Shown here piece after piece: positions 11,351 to 23,059 of a stretch of 64,000 nucleotides of DNA. Positions within the stretch are counted from its first letter, which is position 1; each line of letters starts with the position of its first letter. Location of the stretch: NCBI GenBank assembly GCA_015698045.1, contig BLAL01000236.1, forward strand, positions 806,001 to 870,000, written 5' to 3'. The translations under genes and the position numbers were made by a program. The DNA is from Rhizophagus clarus. Lineage: Eukaryota > Glomeromycota > Glomeromycetes > Glomerales > Glomeraceae. The notes beneath the pieces were generated by a model. It worked only from the letters and a program-made list of their open reading frames with translations, was not told the DNA's origin and searched no databases.

Positions 11351-11559
11351 AATTTTTTGTAACAAATCGGCAATGCCGTTTGTTACCTTTTCACACCAAA
11401 AAATTGGCAAAAATTTGCAACAAATCAGACAAAAATATCCAAAAATCAGACAAAAATCAGACTGTCAATTTTTGGCGATTTTTTTTTATTTGACCTGTGT
11501 GAAGCACATACATACCTAAGAATCAGATAACAATTGTGTCATAGTTATTATATGAATAT

Positions 11560-14051
11560 TGTTGAACCTTATACTCAAAAGTCAGAAGTTCCCTTTTTTT
11601 TAGAACCAGATAAAAAAAATTCAAATTGTAAGTGTTGTTTAAAATGATTGAAAATTAAATTTTTTTGTAACTAATTTTTTATTTGTCATATAGAATCAAA
11701 AAGCTATTTATTTTCTGAGCAGGTTACTATGTTTACAAAGGTTCTATATGAACGGCGTGGTAATTTAGAGCTTGATTCTACACATTTTAAACAAATGATT
11801 GAAAAAGCTGACCCACATTTACAAGGTCTTTTTGATAAATTAGTAAAGACATTAGTTTCTGATAACAGATCTGTATATAATAAAGTTGAAGCAAGAAAAA
11901 CAATTGTGAGTCTATGTTATATTATGGCTGGAATGTAAAATAAGTTTGTTAATGATTTCAAGTTGGAAGTTGGATTATATTTGTCAGCATCAGGTGCAAC
12001 GCATGCTGCAATTGATACAATGAATAGTATTGGATTTTCTGCTTGTTATACAACAGTTAATAATTTTAAACGTGAAATTGCTAATGAACATCCATTAAAC
12101 ATCAGAAAATATCTCTCTGAACATGTAGGTAAATATATATATATATATATATTTTTTTTTTTTTTGAACTACTATTAACCAAAATTTAATTACAATCAGA
12201 GTAACCATTTGTACGTTTATAATCTAGATGATTATTATGACATACATGAGAAAAGAAGACCAGATACTGTAACTTTATCTACTACTAAACATATGGTCAC
12301 TTGTATCTGTAAGCAGGTTTTAGGTTGTGCATCAATACCTATTGTTTTTAACAATGTGTCAATTCATAATCCAGTAAATATTGATGCAAGCAATATTTGT
12401 TTTTGATTAATTTGGGAATATCATGGAATATTTGATATTGCATACACTAACCGCAAAAAGCAATGGCTTACCAATGGACAATTAGCTACTAATACTTTTG
12501 ATCAAATTAAACTACTCACAGTACATTGTTATGATAATGCCATTGCTGAAAGAAAAGAAGAACGTTCAATGAAAGGAGTACGACTAATTGGGTTTCAAGA
12601 AAAGAATTTGCATTCTCTAAATGATTATATAACAGCATTACAAATGATCTTGGATATTGACAAAAATACTGGATACTTATAAAATCATATCGCATCATTA
12701 GTAGCAGATTGGCCTGGACAGCTATTTGTTCGTAAAGCAATAACAAATTTGCATAAGGTGGATTCACAATACTCAATACCAGCTGGAATTAACTTATTCA
12801 TTCCAATTTTAGGACCTCTTCACATATCTCTAAATAGTAGAAAACATGTATTAATTATATATTATACCTTCTTCCAAAAACTATTCCATTTTATATTTGG
12901 TAAGAGAAAAGTATTGGCAAAGAAACCCAAACCTTGGAGAATTAATTTGCTTCTTGACTTAGTATATAATGGATGGTGTAAAATTAGAGATACCATTATA
13001 ACAAAATTTGGAAGTACCTGTAAAGATATAGAATACCGTATGGTTATTGACTTGTTGGATAATATAATTTCTGCAACTTTGGATGTGTATTCTATTCTTT
13101 TTTGATCTGGTTTATTCAATGAATATATAGAAACAATTTTTCGAATCTGGACATTTGCACTTAGATGGAAATGACATAATTATAATAAAGCACCATTAAT
13201 CTTCTTATCAGATATTTTTTATTGGTAAGATACAAACCATCTCTTTGCTGAAGCTGTAAAATTATTTTAGTAAACTTTAATGATTATTATGTTGAGAATA
13301 TACATAGTAAAATAAGATCTCATACACCCGTGAATAGTAATGTTGACAATATAATAAAATAAGCTTACGTGATTGGTATCTTGTTTTCTAACTATTTTCT
13401 ATTTCTATTTATTGTTTTATGTAATAAACACTTTATAACATCATTTGATTTTCATGTGGATGCATTAGACACACAAACCTATTGTGAACTTAAAGATACT
13501 TTTCAAAAAACAAAGGCTTATCCTTACAAGCTGTCATTATTGTTAAACATTCTGGTAGAAAAAACATCATTATTTTTATTAAACTATTTTTAGGGAATTT
13601 TTAAGAATTGTGGAAAAAGTAAATTACAGTATGTAAATCAAAGAAAAAGATACAGTGCCAATTAGCTACCTTAGGAGAGACTGTTGATACGAAATGTCTT
13701 CTAATAGGATACAGTACAAATATGCTTCCATTGCCAGATTCTTGCGATCATTGCCGTAAAAAACTTGATGATGGTGAAGTATTGATTTGTGGGCATGGTT
13801 ATCATTTTGAATGTTATCAAATGATGGAATATGGTTATCGTTATTATGAGAAATACTACAAACGCAGAATTTATAGTAACATGAACTCTTTTATAGATCG
13901 ATTAGAAAAGGGACCAAATGTTCTTACTTCTAATGAATAAGATGAATCTCTAACAGAAGAAAATGAGATGATAGAAAAAGTAGAAGCAAATAGAAGCCAG
14001 GAAGTACATGAAGAACTTTTAAACACACTTATTAATGTTAACACCTGGTAA
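11560..14051 (+). pseudogene. Transposase-derived DUF6589-like gene relic
   Basis: Pieces in order: an exon ending at a donor at 11628, an exon from 11694 (ESKSYLFSEQVTMFTKV), then HFKQMIEKADPHLQGLFDKL, DWPGQLFVRKAITNLHKV near 12710, GPLHISLNSRKHV, KVLAKKPKPWRINLLLDL, CKDIEYRMVIDLLDNI and YIETIFRIWTFALRWK. A C-terminal finger (CDHCRKKLDDGEVLICGHGY) lies at 13740. The GPLHVSLN...AKKPKPWRI...CKD.EY pattern is what I know as DUF6589 in fungal mobile-element proteins; exact family membership is not tested. At least six in-frame stops (for example after IMAGM, ICF, GYL and ILF) and frameshifts show it is dead. It follows element A directly. Confidence 0.5.
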
Positions 14052-14784
14052 TATAGTCTGTAATTTAGTTAAAATGTAATAATTATTGTAATGTGTTATT
14101 TTTTTTCATGTATAGAAGACAAAATTAAATAAATTACTTACTCTTGTAATGTTTTAAAACGAATACTCTGTTTAGAATAACATTTTGAATGAAATTTACC
14201 AAGAATAATTTCAATTTCGGTCCTATTGCTATAATTGTAGAAAACATTTCATATAAAACTCTCTGAAACATTGGATGTCATTGGATGTTATTAGCTCTAG
14301 AGAAGGGAATAACTTTAGAGAACATATTTGTAAAGTTTCGTTAGGTGTCATTTAGTAGTATTTATGGCTTATCATATGGTTGATTATAACTTAATTGAGT
14401 CCTATTGTAAAACACATATAAATAATTGTATAATGATGATTACTAAATTTAAACTTTCCCTATGTTGGTGATACTCCGCAGTTCGCAAATATCGATCCCC
14501 AAAAATATTTCAAATTTTTTTTTTCCTCGTAATTGTTTTAAGAAAAATTGTTGGTATCACCTCAAGTGGTACATGATTTTTTGCCACCTCTATCACGTGA
14601 TTTTAAATTAATTGTTTATTTTGTTTTTTTATACACGATTTTTTTTTTAATTTTTTGCCGCTTTTTAAAACTTTCGTTACTTTCAGTATGTTTTATTTTT
14701 TTAAATCGTTTTTTTTATTATAAAACAGCATTAAATAACATTCTTTTTTCGTAAGTGCTTATTTTCTTGGCTTGGGAGCTTCTG

Positions 14785-14907
14785 GTAAGTTTCTTTTTTA
14801 GCATTGTCAATTTTTTTTTGTTAATTAACGTTAACACTTTCTTTTGCAGGTTAATCTTTTTGACGGTTAACGGCTTTAGACTTCGTCGTCAAGTTTCCAG
14901 TAAATGG
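14785..14907 (+). repeat. Splice-signal leader of element B
   Basis: GTAAGTTTC near 14785 is followed by a T-rich stretch, a TTAACGTTAAC branch-like motif and TTTTGCAG at about 14849. An exon-like piece of nearly 60 bases then ends at ATGGTAAGTTC. This mirrors the leader of element A. Whether it is transcribed or spliced cannot be seen. Confidence 0.45.
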
Positions 14908-14919
14908 TAAGTTCAAGAC

Positions 14920-16030
14920 ACTTTGAATCTTTAGATTTGCCTTCTTTAACTAACCATCTTTTCTTATTTTTTTTTCGGCTGGATTTTTCTTTTTTTGCGA
15001 TTTTATTTTCATTTTGTTTTGGGTATTTTCATTTTTTATTTCGTTCTTTATCACACCTTTTCATAATTCTTTCATCCTTCATTGTTTTTTTGTTCTCTCT
15101 CGTCCTTTATCATTTCTTTTTACTATTACTTTCATCTTTTATTGTTTCTTTTGCTTCCACTTTCGTTTCTTTTGCTTCCCCTTTCATTCTTTATCGTTCC
15201 TTTTATTCCCTTTTCCTTCTTAATCATTCCTTTTATTTTCTCTTTCATCTTTGATCATTCCTTTCGTCCTTAATCGTTTCTTTTATTTCCTCTTCATCCT
15301 TGGTCTCTCCTTTTATTATTATTTCATCATTAATCATTACTTTTGTTTCCCCCTCATTCTTGATCTCTCCTTTCATCATTATTTTATCCTTAATTGTTCC
15401 TTTCGTTCCTTTTTCATCATTAATCGCTCCTTTCATCATTATTTTGTCCTTGATCGTTTCATTTGTTCCTTCTTCATCCTTAATCTCTCCTTTTATTATT
15501 ATTTCATCCTTAAACGTTACTTTTGTTCCCCTTTATCCTTGATCTCTCCTTTCATTATTATTTTATCCTTTCATTTCCCTTTTATCCTTAATTGCTCCTT
15601 TCATCATTATTTTATCCTTGATCATTTTTTTCGTTCCCTTTTCATCCTTGATCTCTCCGTTCATCATTATTTTCATTTCTTTCATTTCCTCTTCATTCTT
15701 GATCTCCCCTTTCATCATTATTTCATCCTTGATTGTTATTTTGTGCCCCCTTCATCCTTAATCGTTTCTCTTTTGTCATTATTTCATCCTTGATCTTTTT
15801 TTTTCATTCTCTTTTTGTCTTTGATTGCTTCTTGCATCACTATCTCGTCCTTGATCATTTATTTCGTTCCTCTTTCATTCTTGATCACTCCTTTTATCAT
15901 TATCTTCCTTGATCTCTCCTTTCATCATCCCTTCATCCTCGATTTCTCTTTTTGTTCCTCATTTTCTTTCTTATTTTACTTTATCCCTTTTACTTCTTTT
16001 CATTATACATCTCTTTCTTTACTATTGTAA
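14920..16030 (+). repeat. Polypyrimidine minisatellite, element B
   Basis: A loose tandem repeat of about 35-45 bases built on TCCTTTCATCATTATTTTATC and CTTGATCNTT. Long open frames occur in all plus frames and give Phe/Ser/Ile-rich strings, so no gene is called. Confidence 0.8.
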
Positions 16031-16451
16031 TTTGTTATTAGATGTCATTCGTGTCATTTATTACTAGTACTGTAAACTAAATAAATAATTGTTTATCTAT
16101 AGCATATATGATACAATACAAAATTACAAATTTTAATAAAAAAGTTACTAAAGTTTATTAAGTTATTTCGGATGTTTACTATTGTATTTATATTGTATTT
16201 TATCAAAATTTAATTCTTACGAAAAATTTTTTTATGAAAAAAAATTTTAAAGTTAAAAATTAACCGATTAAAAATTAGCCAATCAAATTATATTTTTAAG
16301 TCACGTGATAGGGGTGGCAAAAAAACCGATACCACACCTAGATAACTTCTTGTTTTAAAACCTCACCTGAACAAAAACAGGAAACAAATTTCTAAACCGT
16401 CTATATTTGCTTCTCCACGCTCTGACGGCATCACAAAGTATACCTACGCCT

Positions 16452-16736
16452 GTATGTGACCCGGCCAATTATATTGGATTCCTGCAGCCGATGTTTGGAA
16501 GAGGGACTTGCAACGCCTACTAGGACTCATTACAGTTGTAATCCCCTCAGATAGATTCGTTGCAACAAACTCTTTCCAGTATATTAGACTTAAATGAGTT
16601 TCCTATGTCCGTACGTGACCTGGCCATTATATGGATTCCTGCGGCCAATGTTTGGAAGAGGGACTTGCAACGCCTACTAGGACTCATTACAGTTGTAATC
16701 CCCTTAGATAGATTCGTTGCAACAAATTCTTTCCAG
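16452..16736 (+). repeat. Tandem duplication of one exon
   Basis: Two near-identical copies of about 127 bases (16452-16579 and 16611-16736) encode WIPAADVWKRDLQRLLG and WIPAANVWKRDLQRLLG. The first ends in TTTCCAGTATAT with a usable donor that joins in frame to the next exon; the second reads TTTCCAGAAACTC and has no donor. The first copy has two extra bases near 16466 that shift its upstream frame. The second copy lies inside what would be the intron after the first. Confidence 0.8.
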
Positions 16737-19700
16737 AAACTCATTTTTGTCAATGCCATTACCGTGTTTTTCTTAGTTAATGCCTACAGTATCATATTTC
16801 ATAGTGACTAAATTATTCTAAATTTTCTTTATAGTTAGATATTTCAAGCGGAATTTCTTCCTATTTCAGTAACACAGAGTTTGAAGCCTGGGGTTATATG
16901 GGTTGTCTTGAATATTTAGCAAAAGTGTGTGTGCATTTGACATCAGAAGATCAGGACGAAATTCTCGACAAATATAGGAATCATCTGCGTTCAATATCTT
17001 CGTCTACATCAACACTTAAAAGAGCAAAAGACAAAGCCTCTAAGCTGTATGTTACTGCGGAACGTTCATTTCAACGCGTAGAAGTTACCTCATTTTTTAA
17101 AAGAATTGATACACAGGTACGTTAATTGATCGTCGTTAAATTTGTGTGTATGTACATATATGTAGACCAACTTATTTGACAGGTTGACACGAATGCAACC
17201 TAGGGTCTTGTAAATGCCACCGAAAATCTCGTGAACGCAAAAGAAAATTTATATGAATCGAAGCTGAAGGCACGTGCGTATGACAGATATATAGAAAATA
17301 CGGATGAAGATGATCGTTCATCCAAACGCCCTAGACAAGAGACAATAATTTCAGAAGAGGACAAAAAACAAGTATAATATCTTTTGTTATTTTTTTTCGT
17401 AAAATGTTTTTATTTGGTAGTAAGCGTTTGAGCTTTTCTCTTTCTAGCCTGACGCAAATACAATACCCAAAGCAGATGATGATAATTTTGATGGTACGTT
17501 AAATTAATGTAATTTGTAAACATTATGGCTCCTTTATAAATAATTATATCAATTAAAGAGCGAAAGGATGACAATGAAGATAAAGATACATAAAGAGTCG
17601 AAGAGGAATCACATTCATCCAACTATGTTATGGATGTCTTTTCCGAGTCTTGTTCTCGGCAACAAACATCAAGTGATTCGTTCTTATTACCTCTTTTAGA
17701 GAATTATCGTGCTAAAGAACAACCTCACTTTACAAGTAACTGTTGTATTAATTGGTTAATGATATCTTGGCTACCGCTCACTTTCCATTTATTTTTTTTT
17801 AGCCCAGCACACAGTTTTATTATAGATCTGTCTCCGACTTCAAAAATAAAAGGTATATTTAACGATAAGCAGTGGACTGAGTTAGTCGGAAGAAGACCTG
17901 ATGCGGTCCGGAAGATTTACCATCACGAGATCGAGCCTATTATCTCCCACTTGTTTGGACAAAAAGTAAGGATTTTCGAGTTAGAAAGTAAACTTGGTCT
18001 TATCGTTGATTTTTTCCTTATTTTAGGCGGATCTATCACAAGCTCGTAAAAGATGGTACGAACTTAGAAATTTGGCTACTCCTAAATATGACGATAGTTT
18101 TTCATATGCAGAGGTTGATTGGGAAAAAATAAAGCGTTGGGTAGAACGAGTAACGGGACAATTGTACGTTGTTAGACTCGTTATTTATCGCGCAATATGA
18201 CAAATTTTGTTATGATGCAATAGTTTTTTTTTTGTTTTATAATTATAGTCTAGACGCATTTGAGTCCCTTCGAAATCCGCTACAAAATGACTGTCATGAA
18301 CGAGAGTGGACTGGCGACTATATCATTCCTTTAATACAAGGAGCTCTGAAATTAGATGGAAATTTTTATGTCCCATGGTAAGTTGCGAATCTCGTACAGT
18401 ACATGTGCATAGCATATGATTTCCCTTTTCCTAACCCTAAACCTAACCCTAACCCTAACCCGAATTTTGTTAAGGGGAGAGATTTCTGTTCTCGCAACCA
18501 AGCGCCGTCGAAATAATGACAAGGATATACTTACCGAACAAGTTGAGCGAAGTCATCAGGTGGATCTCTTATGTAATTATGAGCAATACGAGGTTGCTTG
18601 CGCGCTTGCTTGCGGTGGACCATATACCTACGATCTAACTAAACTCGCCTCAGATGAATTTAACCTTCCAAGAATTATGAAGGATATGCTCGATGACTTA
18701 GAATTAAAGCTCCTGTATGCCGGAAAGAACGGATTGCATCCATATATTCTTGGGATCCAGGTGCGATAAAACTCATACGTGGATAACAGGGCGGACATAC
18801 CTTATATCACATGTCGATCATTTGCCGATCATAATATATGTGATATCACGTTAAATTTGAAGCCTCATCCCAAACCACAAATGTTCTAAAAATTATATTT
18901 AGTTGTTTTATTTAATAATTTGAGTTATAAATAATTAAATGTAAAAGTATTGTGGCAAAATAAGATGTGGTTCCAAAGTTAGTTTTAGGCCGAAATTTTC
19001 AATATTTGATATATGTGCTGATCATTACCTAATCGGACTTTGAAGCTTCGGGCCAAGCCACAGAACTTCGGGCCAAACTTGAAACTTTCAAAATATACTA
19101 TTTAGGTATTCAAGAATTAATGGCCAAAATAAACCTGAATGATTTTTGATAACCCAAAAGTTATCATCAAATAAAAACTTGCAATTATTAATATAAATAA
19201 CATTATTATTTAATTTAGTATAAAATTTAAAATGCAATAACTTTGCCAATATTGATTTGATCATAATGCATTTACAACCATTTGAATCCTCTCATTGAGA
19301 CCAATCTAATGGTGTATAATTTATTAAAATCTGATCACTGTATCTTAAGATTATAAATTGTGAATTTTTGTATTATTCATTAATTATAAAAATTCACATG
19401 AATTAATGTAATTTTAGTTAATTTCAAATAATTTTACCTTCATAATAGTCAAATCAAAAATTATTTCAGTTTCTTATATTAACTAATTGGTATTTTTTTA
19501 ATGTGACATTATTGAATAAACGATTAATAAATGATCGGCAAATGATCAGCAATAATGTGACAATACGAGAATGTCCATCCTGTTTACATGGATATATGTA
19601 AAGGGAAGTAGTACTTACATGCTTCATTTATATTTGCTCAGACATATATGACAGAGGTTCGAGTCTACCTGATGGAGAAACGTGAGGTATATTTCCTCCA

Positions 19701-19999
19701 TCATCTAAAATCATTTAATCTTCCACTTACATTTTCAGCTTACCACTATTTGAAATCTGCTTTAAGAGTGGCATGGAACATTCGGGTGAGTCTTGATTTT
19801 TTTATACCAGAATAATATCACTGGAAATATCTGACTATCATTTCATTAATAATTACAGAGCTTGATTAACTCCTTGGTTTGGGAATTCGATACTGTTGAT
19901 GATAATGATAATGGGTTTAAAACTCCTCCTGTAATATCATCAGATAATAAGAAGACTCAGCGAACGCTACCAAAACAGTCAAAGAAAAAGAAAGCATAA
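16470..19999 (+). CDS. Unrecognised multi-exon gene with one premature stop
   Basis: After a 5' exon (to 16578), exons are 16870-17116, 17204-17371, 17448-17493, 17559-17735, 17808-17965, 18027-18163, 18249-18377, 18475-18760, 19642-19785 and 19859-19999. All splice phases agree, giving about 580 residues. Visible are a Ser/Lys-rich N-terminal helix, an acidic linker (ENTDEDDRSSKRPRQE, which also looks like a nuclear signal), a middle block (RKRWYELRNLATPKY), a block EVACALACGGPYTYDL, then DEFNLPRIMKDMLDDLELK and a basic tail KQSKKKKA. I do not recognise a catalytic domain; similar proteins are, as I recall, a large family in this fungal group. An in-frame TAA at 17591 breaks exon 4 and the 5' end is disturbed, so it may be a recent pseudogene. 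Confidence 0.6.
18425..18462. repeat. Interstitial telomere-type repeat in an intron
   Basis: CCTAACCCTAAACCTAACCC plus further CTAACCC units, about five copies of CCCTAA with one variant, lie within the 97-base intron 18378-18474. TTAGGG is the standard fungal telomere unit. Confidence 0.9.
18785..19584. mobile_element. 800-base MITE in an intron, MULE-like
   Basis: Ends are AACAGGGCGGACAT and, inverted, AACAGGATGGACAT; about 55 bases of each end match, including GATCATTTGCCGATCAT. Flanking 9-base direct repeats TACGTGGAT (18776-18784) and TACATGGAT (19585-19593) differ at one base and fit a target duplication; 9 bases is typical of Mutator-like elements. No coding capacity. The host intron (18761-19641) would be about 72 bases without it, which is normal here. 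Confidence 0.8.
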
Positions 20000-20300
20000 A
20001 GATTAGAGAACTGATTAGTTTTATTAACGAGTGCAAGTATTGAGCAGTCATTGTATTTAGTATGGTAACTATAATTTACTTGGATAATGAATTATTATTA
20101 ATGGAGGTGTTACATTGTTAGTATTATATAATATCTTGAAAATACACATGTGTGTATCAGATAAATAAATTTTAATACAAATTGGCATTACAAAAAAGTG
20201 CATTCAAATTTTTAAATCCTGACTTTTTAATACAAAAATAATATAAAAAAGTTTTGTTAGTGCAATATGCAATTGATCATAAGCATTTAAAGTTTCGAGT
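20000..20300. other. Short AT-rich spacer
   Basis: Downstream of one gene and of the convergent pseudogene; no feature beyond likely 3' untranslated sequence of both. Confidence 0.5.
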
Positions 20301-21376
20301 TTACTCAATTAGACCTAATTCTTGAAGATGCTCTAAAATAACTACATATGGGTCTTCGTAATACCAAACATACCTTAAGGCAATCTGGTTTTCTTCGCAT
20401 AATTCTTTCTTGAGTTGATCCCATGCTTGCTGTTTGATAAAGTTATTGGGATCGCCTTTATAAAAAAACTTGTTAAATTTTTCATGTTGTTCTCCTTGGA
20501 CTTTGATAGCAAAACCATAACCATAATATAGAATGTCAAGTTCTAATCCTTGATGATATTCAAGTGTTTTCAAGAAATCAGGTCAGCGTATCTTAAGTGG
20601 TAGTCCAAGATATTTTGACACTATTTCTTGACAAAGCTTTTCTCATGTAAATCTTGAACAAAATGGACACCAAGTTCCTTATCGAATACTAGCAGAAACA
20701 GCCTTCCATATATGATTATTTTTACAAATCCATTTCAACTTTGTAGAATTATTAAAATACTTATCTGAAAGACAACCACCATCTTTTTTTTGTGCTAAAG
20801 TACACATATCTTCAAGAGTAAGTTGAGTATTGCCTACACAATATGGACACCAATTACCCAAATGTTTTATACTATAAAGTGGTGCACTCCATAAGTAACC
20901 CTCAATGCATTTCCATAATAATTTAGAATAATTATTGATATATTTTGTTGAAAGACACTTTCCATTTCAGTCAGATGCAATTTGTTTAGCATTTCAATAG
21001 TGTAAGATATATTACCTGTGCAAACTGAACACCATGTACCTCTTAAAACATCTTCAGAACGAGCTTCCCATATATGAGATTTTTCACAAATCCATTTCAA
21101 CTTTGTATCACTATTATAATACTTATCTGAAAGGCAATCACCTTTCCATGATCTAGCATGTTGGCACATATTATCAATAGTTTTTCTAGGACTATGACAT
21201 GTTGGACACCAATTTTTTTGGTTTTTAATATTGTTAAATAGAATATTCCAGATATGGCCTTGATGGCATTTTCATAACATTGAAGTCTTAGAGTTAATAT
21301 ACTCAGTTGAAAGACATTCTCCATTATGTTTTTTAGCAATTTTACGAGCTATATCTAAAGTTAATTTTTTTGGCAT
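20301..21376 (-). pseudogene. Zinc-ribbon repeat protein with C-terminal nuclease-like domain
   Basis: Starts MPKKLTLDIARKIAKKHNGE at 21376. Four repeats of about 65 residues follow, each with the pattern GxCLSxxYxNxxxKLxWxC, then HxW, then WCPxC (for example NNHIWKAVSASIR and GTWCPFC), a treble-clef or zinc-ribbon type finger. The C-terminal block reads LELDILYYGYGFAIKVQGEQH, shortened here as LELD...AIKVQGEQH, then FIKQQAWDQLKKELC, and resembles a PD-(D/E)XK nuclease fold with Asp, (Glu to Lys changed) and Gln/His positions. Broken by TGA in repeat one, a frameshift near 20965, TAA after SASIR, and two more TGA codons before the nuclease block. The final 90 codons are open to the stop at 20301. 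Confidence 0.65.
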
Positions 21377-22469
21377 TTTTAATAAAAATACTATATTTTA
21401 ATTGTAATAATGGCATTAATTTCAAAATTGGGTAAGCATTTTGAGCAAGTATTTAAGTATGAAAAGCAACTCCAACCTACAAAAATTTGGATCATATACT
21501 TCTCCCGTAAAGATTATATTGTAACCAATCTGTATTGGCCATGCAAAAAACTTCAGAAAGGGGATTAAATGTTATCTACTTCTGGCACGATAAGGAGTTT
21601 AAAAATGTGAGGAATGAGTGCCAGGTTTTGTGATGCCACTGGCAAGTTCTGTGAAATTATAGATAAGATAATTCTTTCATAGATGTATTGTATTATAAAT
21701 ATAATAAAACTGGCCCTGATGGTCAATTTCATAAATATACATTTGCATATAAGATAATATTTTTTCTTGGCAAATTTTAGCAATGACCTGTCACCCAAAT
21801 CATATGATTTTTTATTTTTAAATATTAATATACTAATATTACCGAGTTGCGAAATTTCTTCAGTGCTGGGATATGCCTGCCAAAATGATTTTTTCTTACT
21901 GACCAATGGTCAGGTGTTATGTGCATTTTTGATTAGAGTTTTCTAGCAGATTTTTCATGATATTAACGTGTATGATTATATTCTAATAGACTTCATCTAT
22001 ATGTGTTTCAAAATGCTTAGAATTCTTAGATTCTCAGAATTTTTCTTATAAAATTTTTGAATCTATAAAATTCTCAAAATTTTTTTATTAGTTACCTATA
22101 GTAATAATGACTGGTATACTCATAGGTCAAAGGTTGCTAAATCAGAAATTATTTAGGCTATCCTATAGAAGCTTAGATGATTCCTGATTTTTTTTAATTT
22201 ATTTTATCAGGGTACCCGATTGGTAATTTTAAAATGGTATAAATCAGGTATATATAGGTTATCAATAGGATATCAATAGGGTACCTATTCATTTACAACT
22301 GGATATCAATAGGATTGGCCTATTGCTATCTGGTTTTTTTTTATTTACTTGTTTGGATTAACCTATTGATATCTATTTTTCTTATTTGACAGCTTACTGA
22401 TTGATGTCATTTTTACTAATTGTAACAATTTATGTGCATAACTTTGCTGAAATCTTCAAATCCACCACA
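21377..22469. other. Gene-free spacer with ATAGGATATCAATAGG repeats
   Basis: A 113-codon minus frame at 21565-21906 has no recognisable domain and is not called. Around 22230-22380, GATATCAATAGG and its inverse recur several times, suggesting a small decayed foldback element. Confidence 0.4.
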
Positions 22470-22812
22470 ATATCTTAACGATACATTTTCAACATCTTCA
22501 CGATAACATCACAATTTTTTTAAATGATATCGTGATGATATATTTATGATAATCTTAACGATACCTTTTCAACATTCTCGCGATATTTGAAATTTGATAT
22601 CGTTCTGATATCATTCTGATATTATATCGATTTATAGTCTCGATATCGTGATGATATTGAAATGGAAATTGTGATATTATCATGAAGATGTTGAAAATGT
22701 ATCATTAAGATTATCATAAATATATCGTCACGATGTCATTTAATATATTGTCACAATATCATTTAAAAATTAATATTATTGTGAAGTTGTTGAAAATATA
22801 TCGTTAGGATAT
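22470..22812. repeat. Nested foldback palindrome
   Basis: TCTTAACGATACATTTTCAA and a variant occur at 22473 and 22553 in one direction, and TTGAAAATGTATCATTAAGA and a variant at 22689 and 22790 in the other, with ATATCGTGATGATAT motifs between. The two pairs could form a long cruciform. No coding capacity. Confidence 0.75.
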
Positions 22813-23059
22813 TATAATTATATTGTTATGGTATCATTAAGATCGCTAAATATTTTATTGAAATATCGTGATGACATTTAAACTGTATCAGGATGATAAT
22901 GAAACGTAGTAGATACATTCAATAAATTAAATCAATTTTAATTGGTTTAAATTAATTTGTTTATTAATTAATTAATATATATATATTTTTTATAATGCAA
23001 TTATGATAATTATGATGTTTTAATTGTTATTTAATTGTTAAATATTGCGAATTACGGTA

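Larger units (their letters stand above)
8609..11500. mobile_element. Inverted-repeat element A with polypyrimidine payload
   Basis: CACAGGTCAAATGAAAAAAA at 8609 and its inverted partner (AAAAAAAATAAATTTGACC type, 11480-11500) face each other across 2.9 kb. Inside each end lies a different tandem repeat sharing GCCGATTT (8647-8780 and 11190-11350), as expected of subterminal repeats. The middle holds a mini-exon-like array, a 33-base repeat and a pyrimidine tract. No transposase is visible, so it would be non-autonomous. No clean target duplication was found. Confidence 0.55.
14566..16337. mobile_element. Inverted-repeat element B with polypyrimidine payload
   Basis: GTGGTACATGATTTTTTGCC plus ACCTCTATCACGTGA at the left matches, in reverse complement, GTGGTATCGGTTTTTTTGCC plus ACCCCTATCACGTGA at the right, about 35 bases with few mismatches. 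The 1.77-kb interior has a mini-intron leader and a pyrimidine tract, the same architecture as element A but different ends. No transposase is visible. Confidence 0.65.

Noticed and set aside
14904-16030. Open frames up to 180 codons in element B
   Set aside because: Same reason: minisatellite of pyrimidines, several frames open at once, no start context or homology.
19660-19690. tRNA T-loop-like GGTTCGAGTCTAC
   Set aside because: No matching acceptor or anticodon stems; the bases are within an exon.
21565-21906. 113-codon minus-strand frame
   Set aside because: No recognisable domain or exon signals; composition like the spacer.
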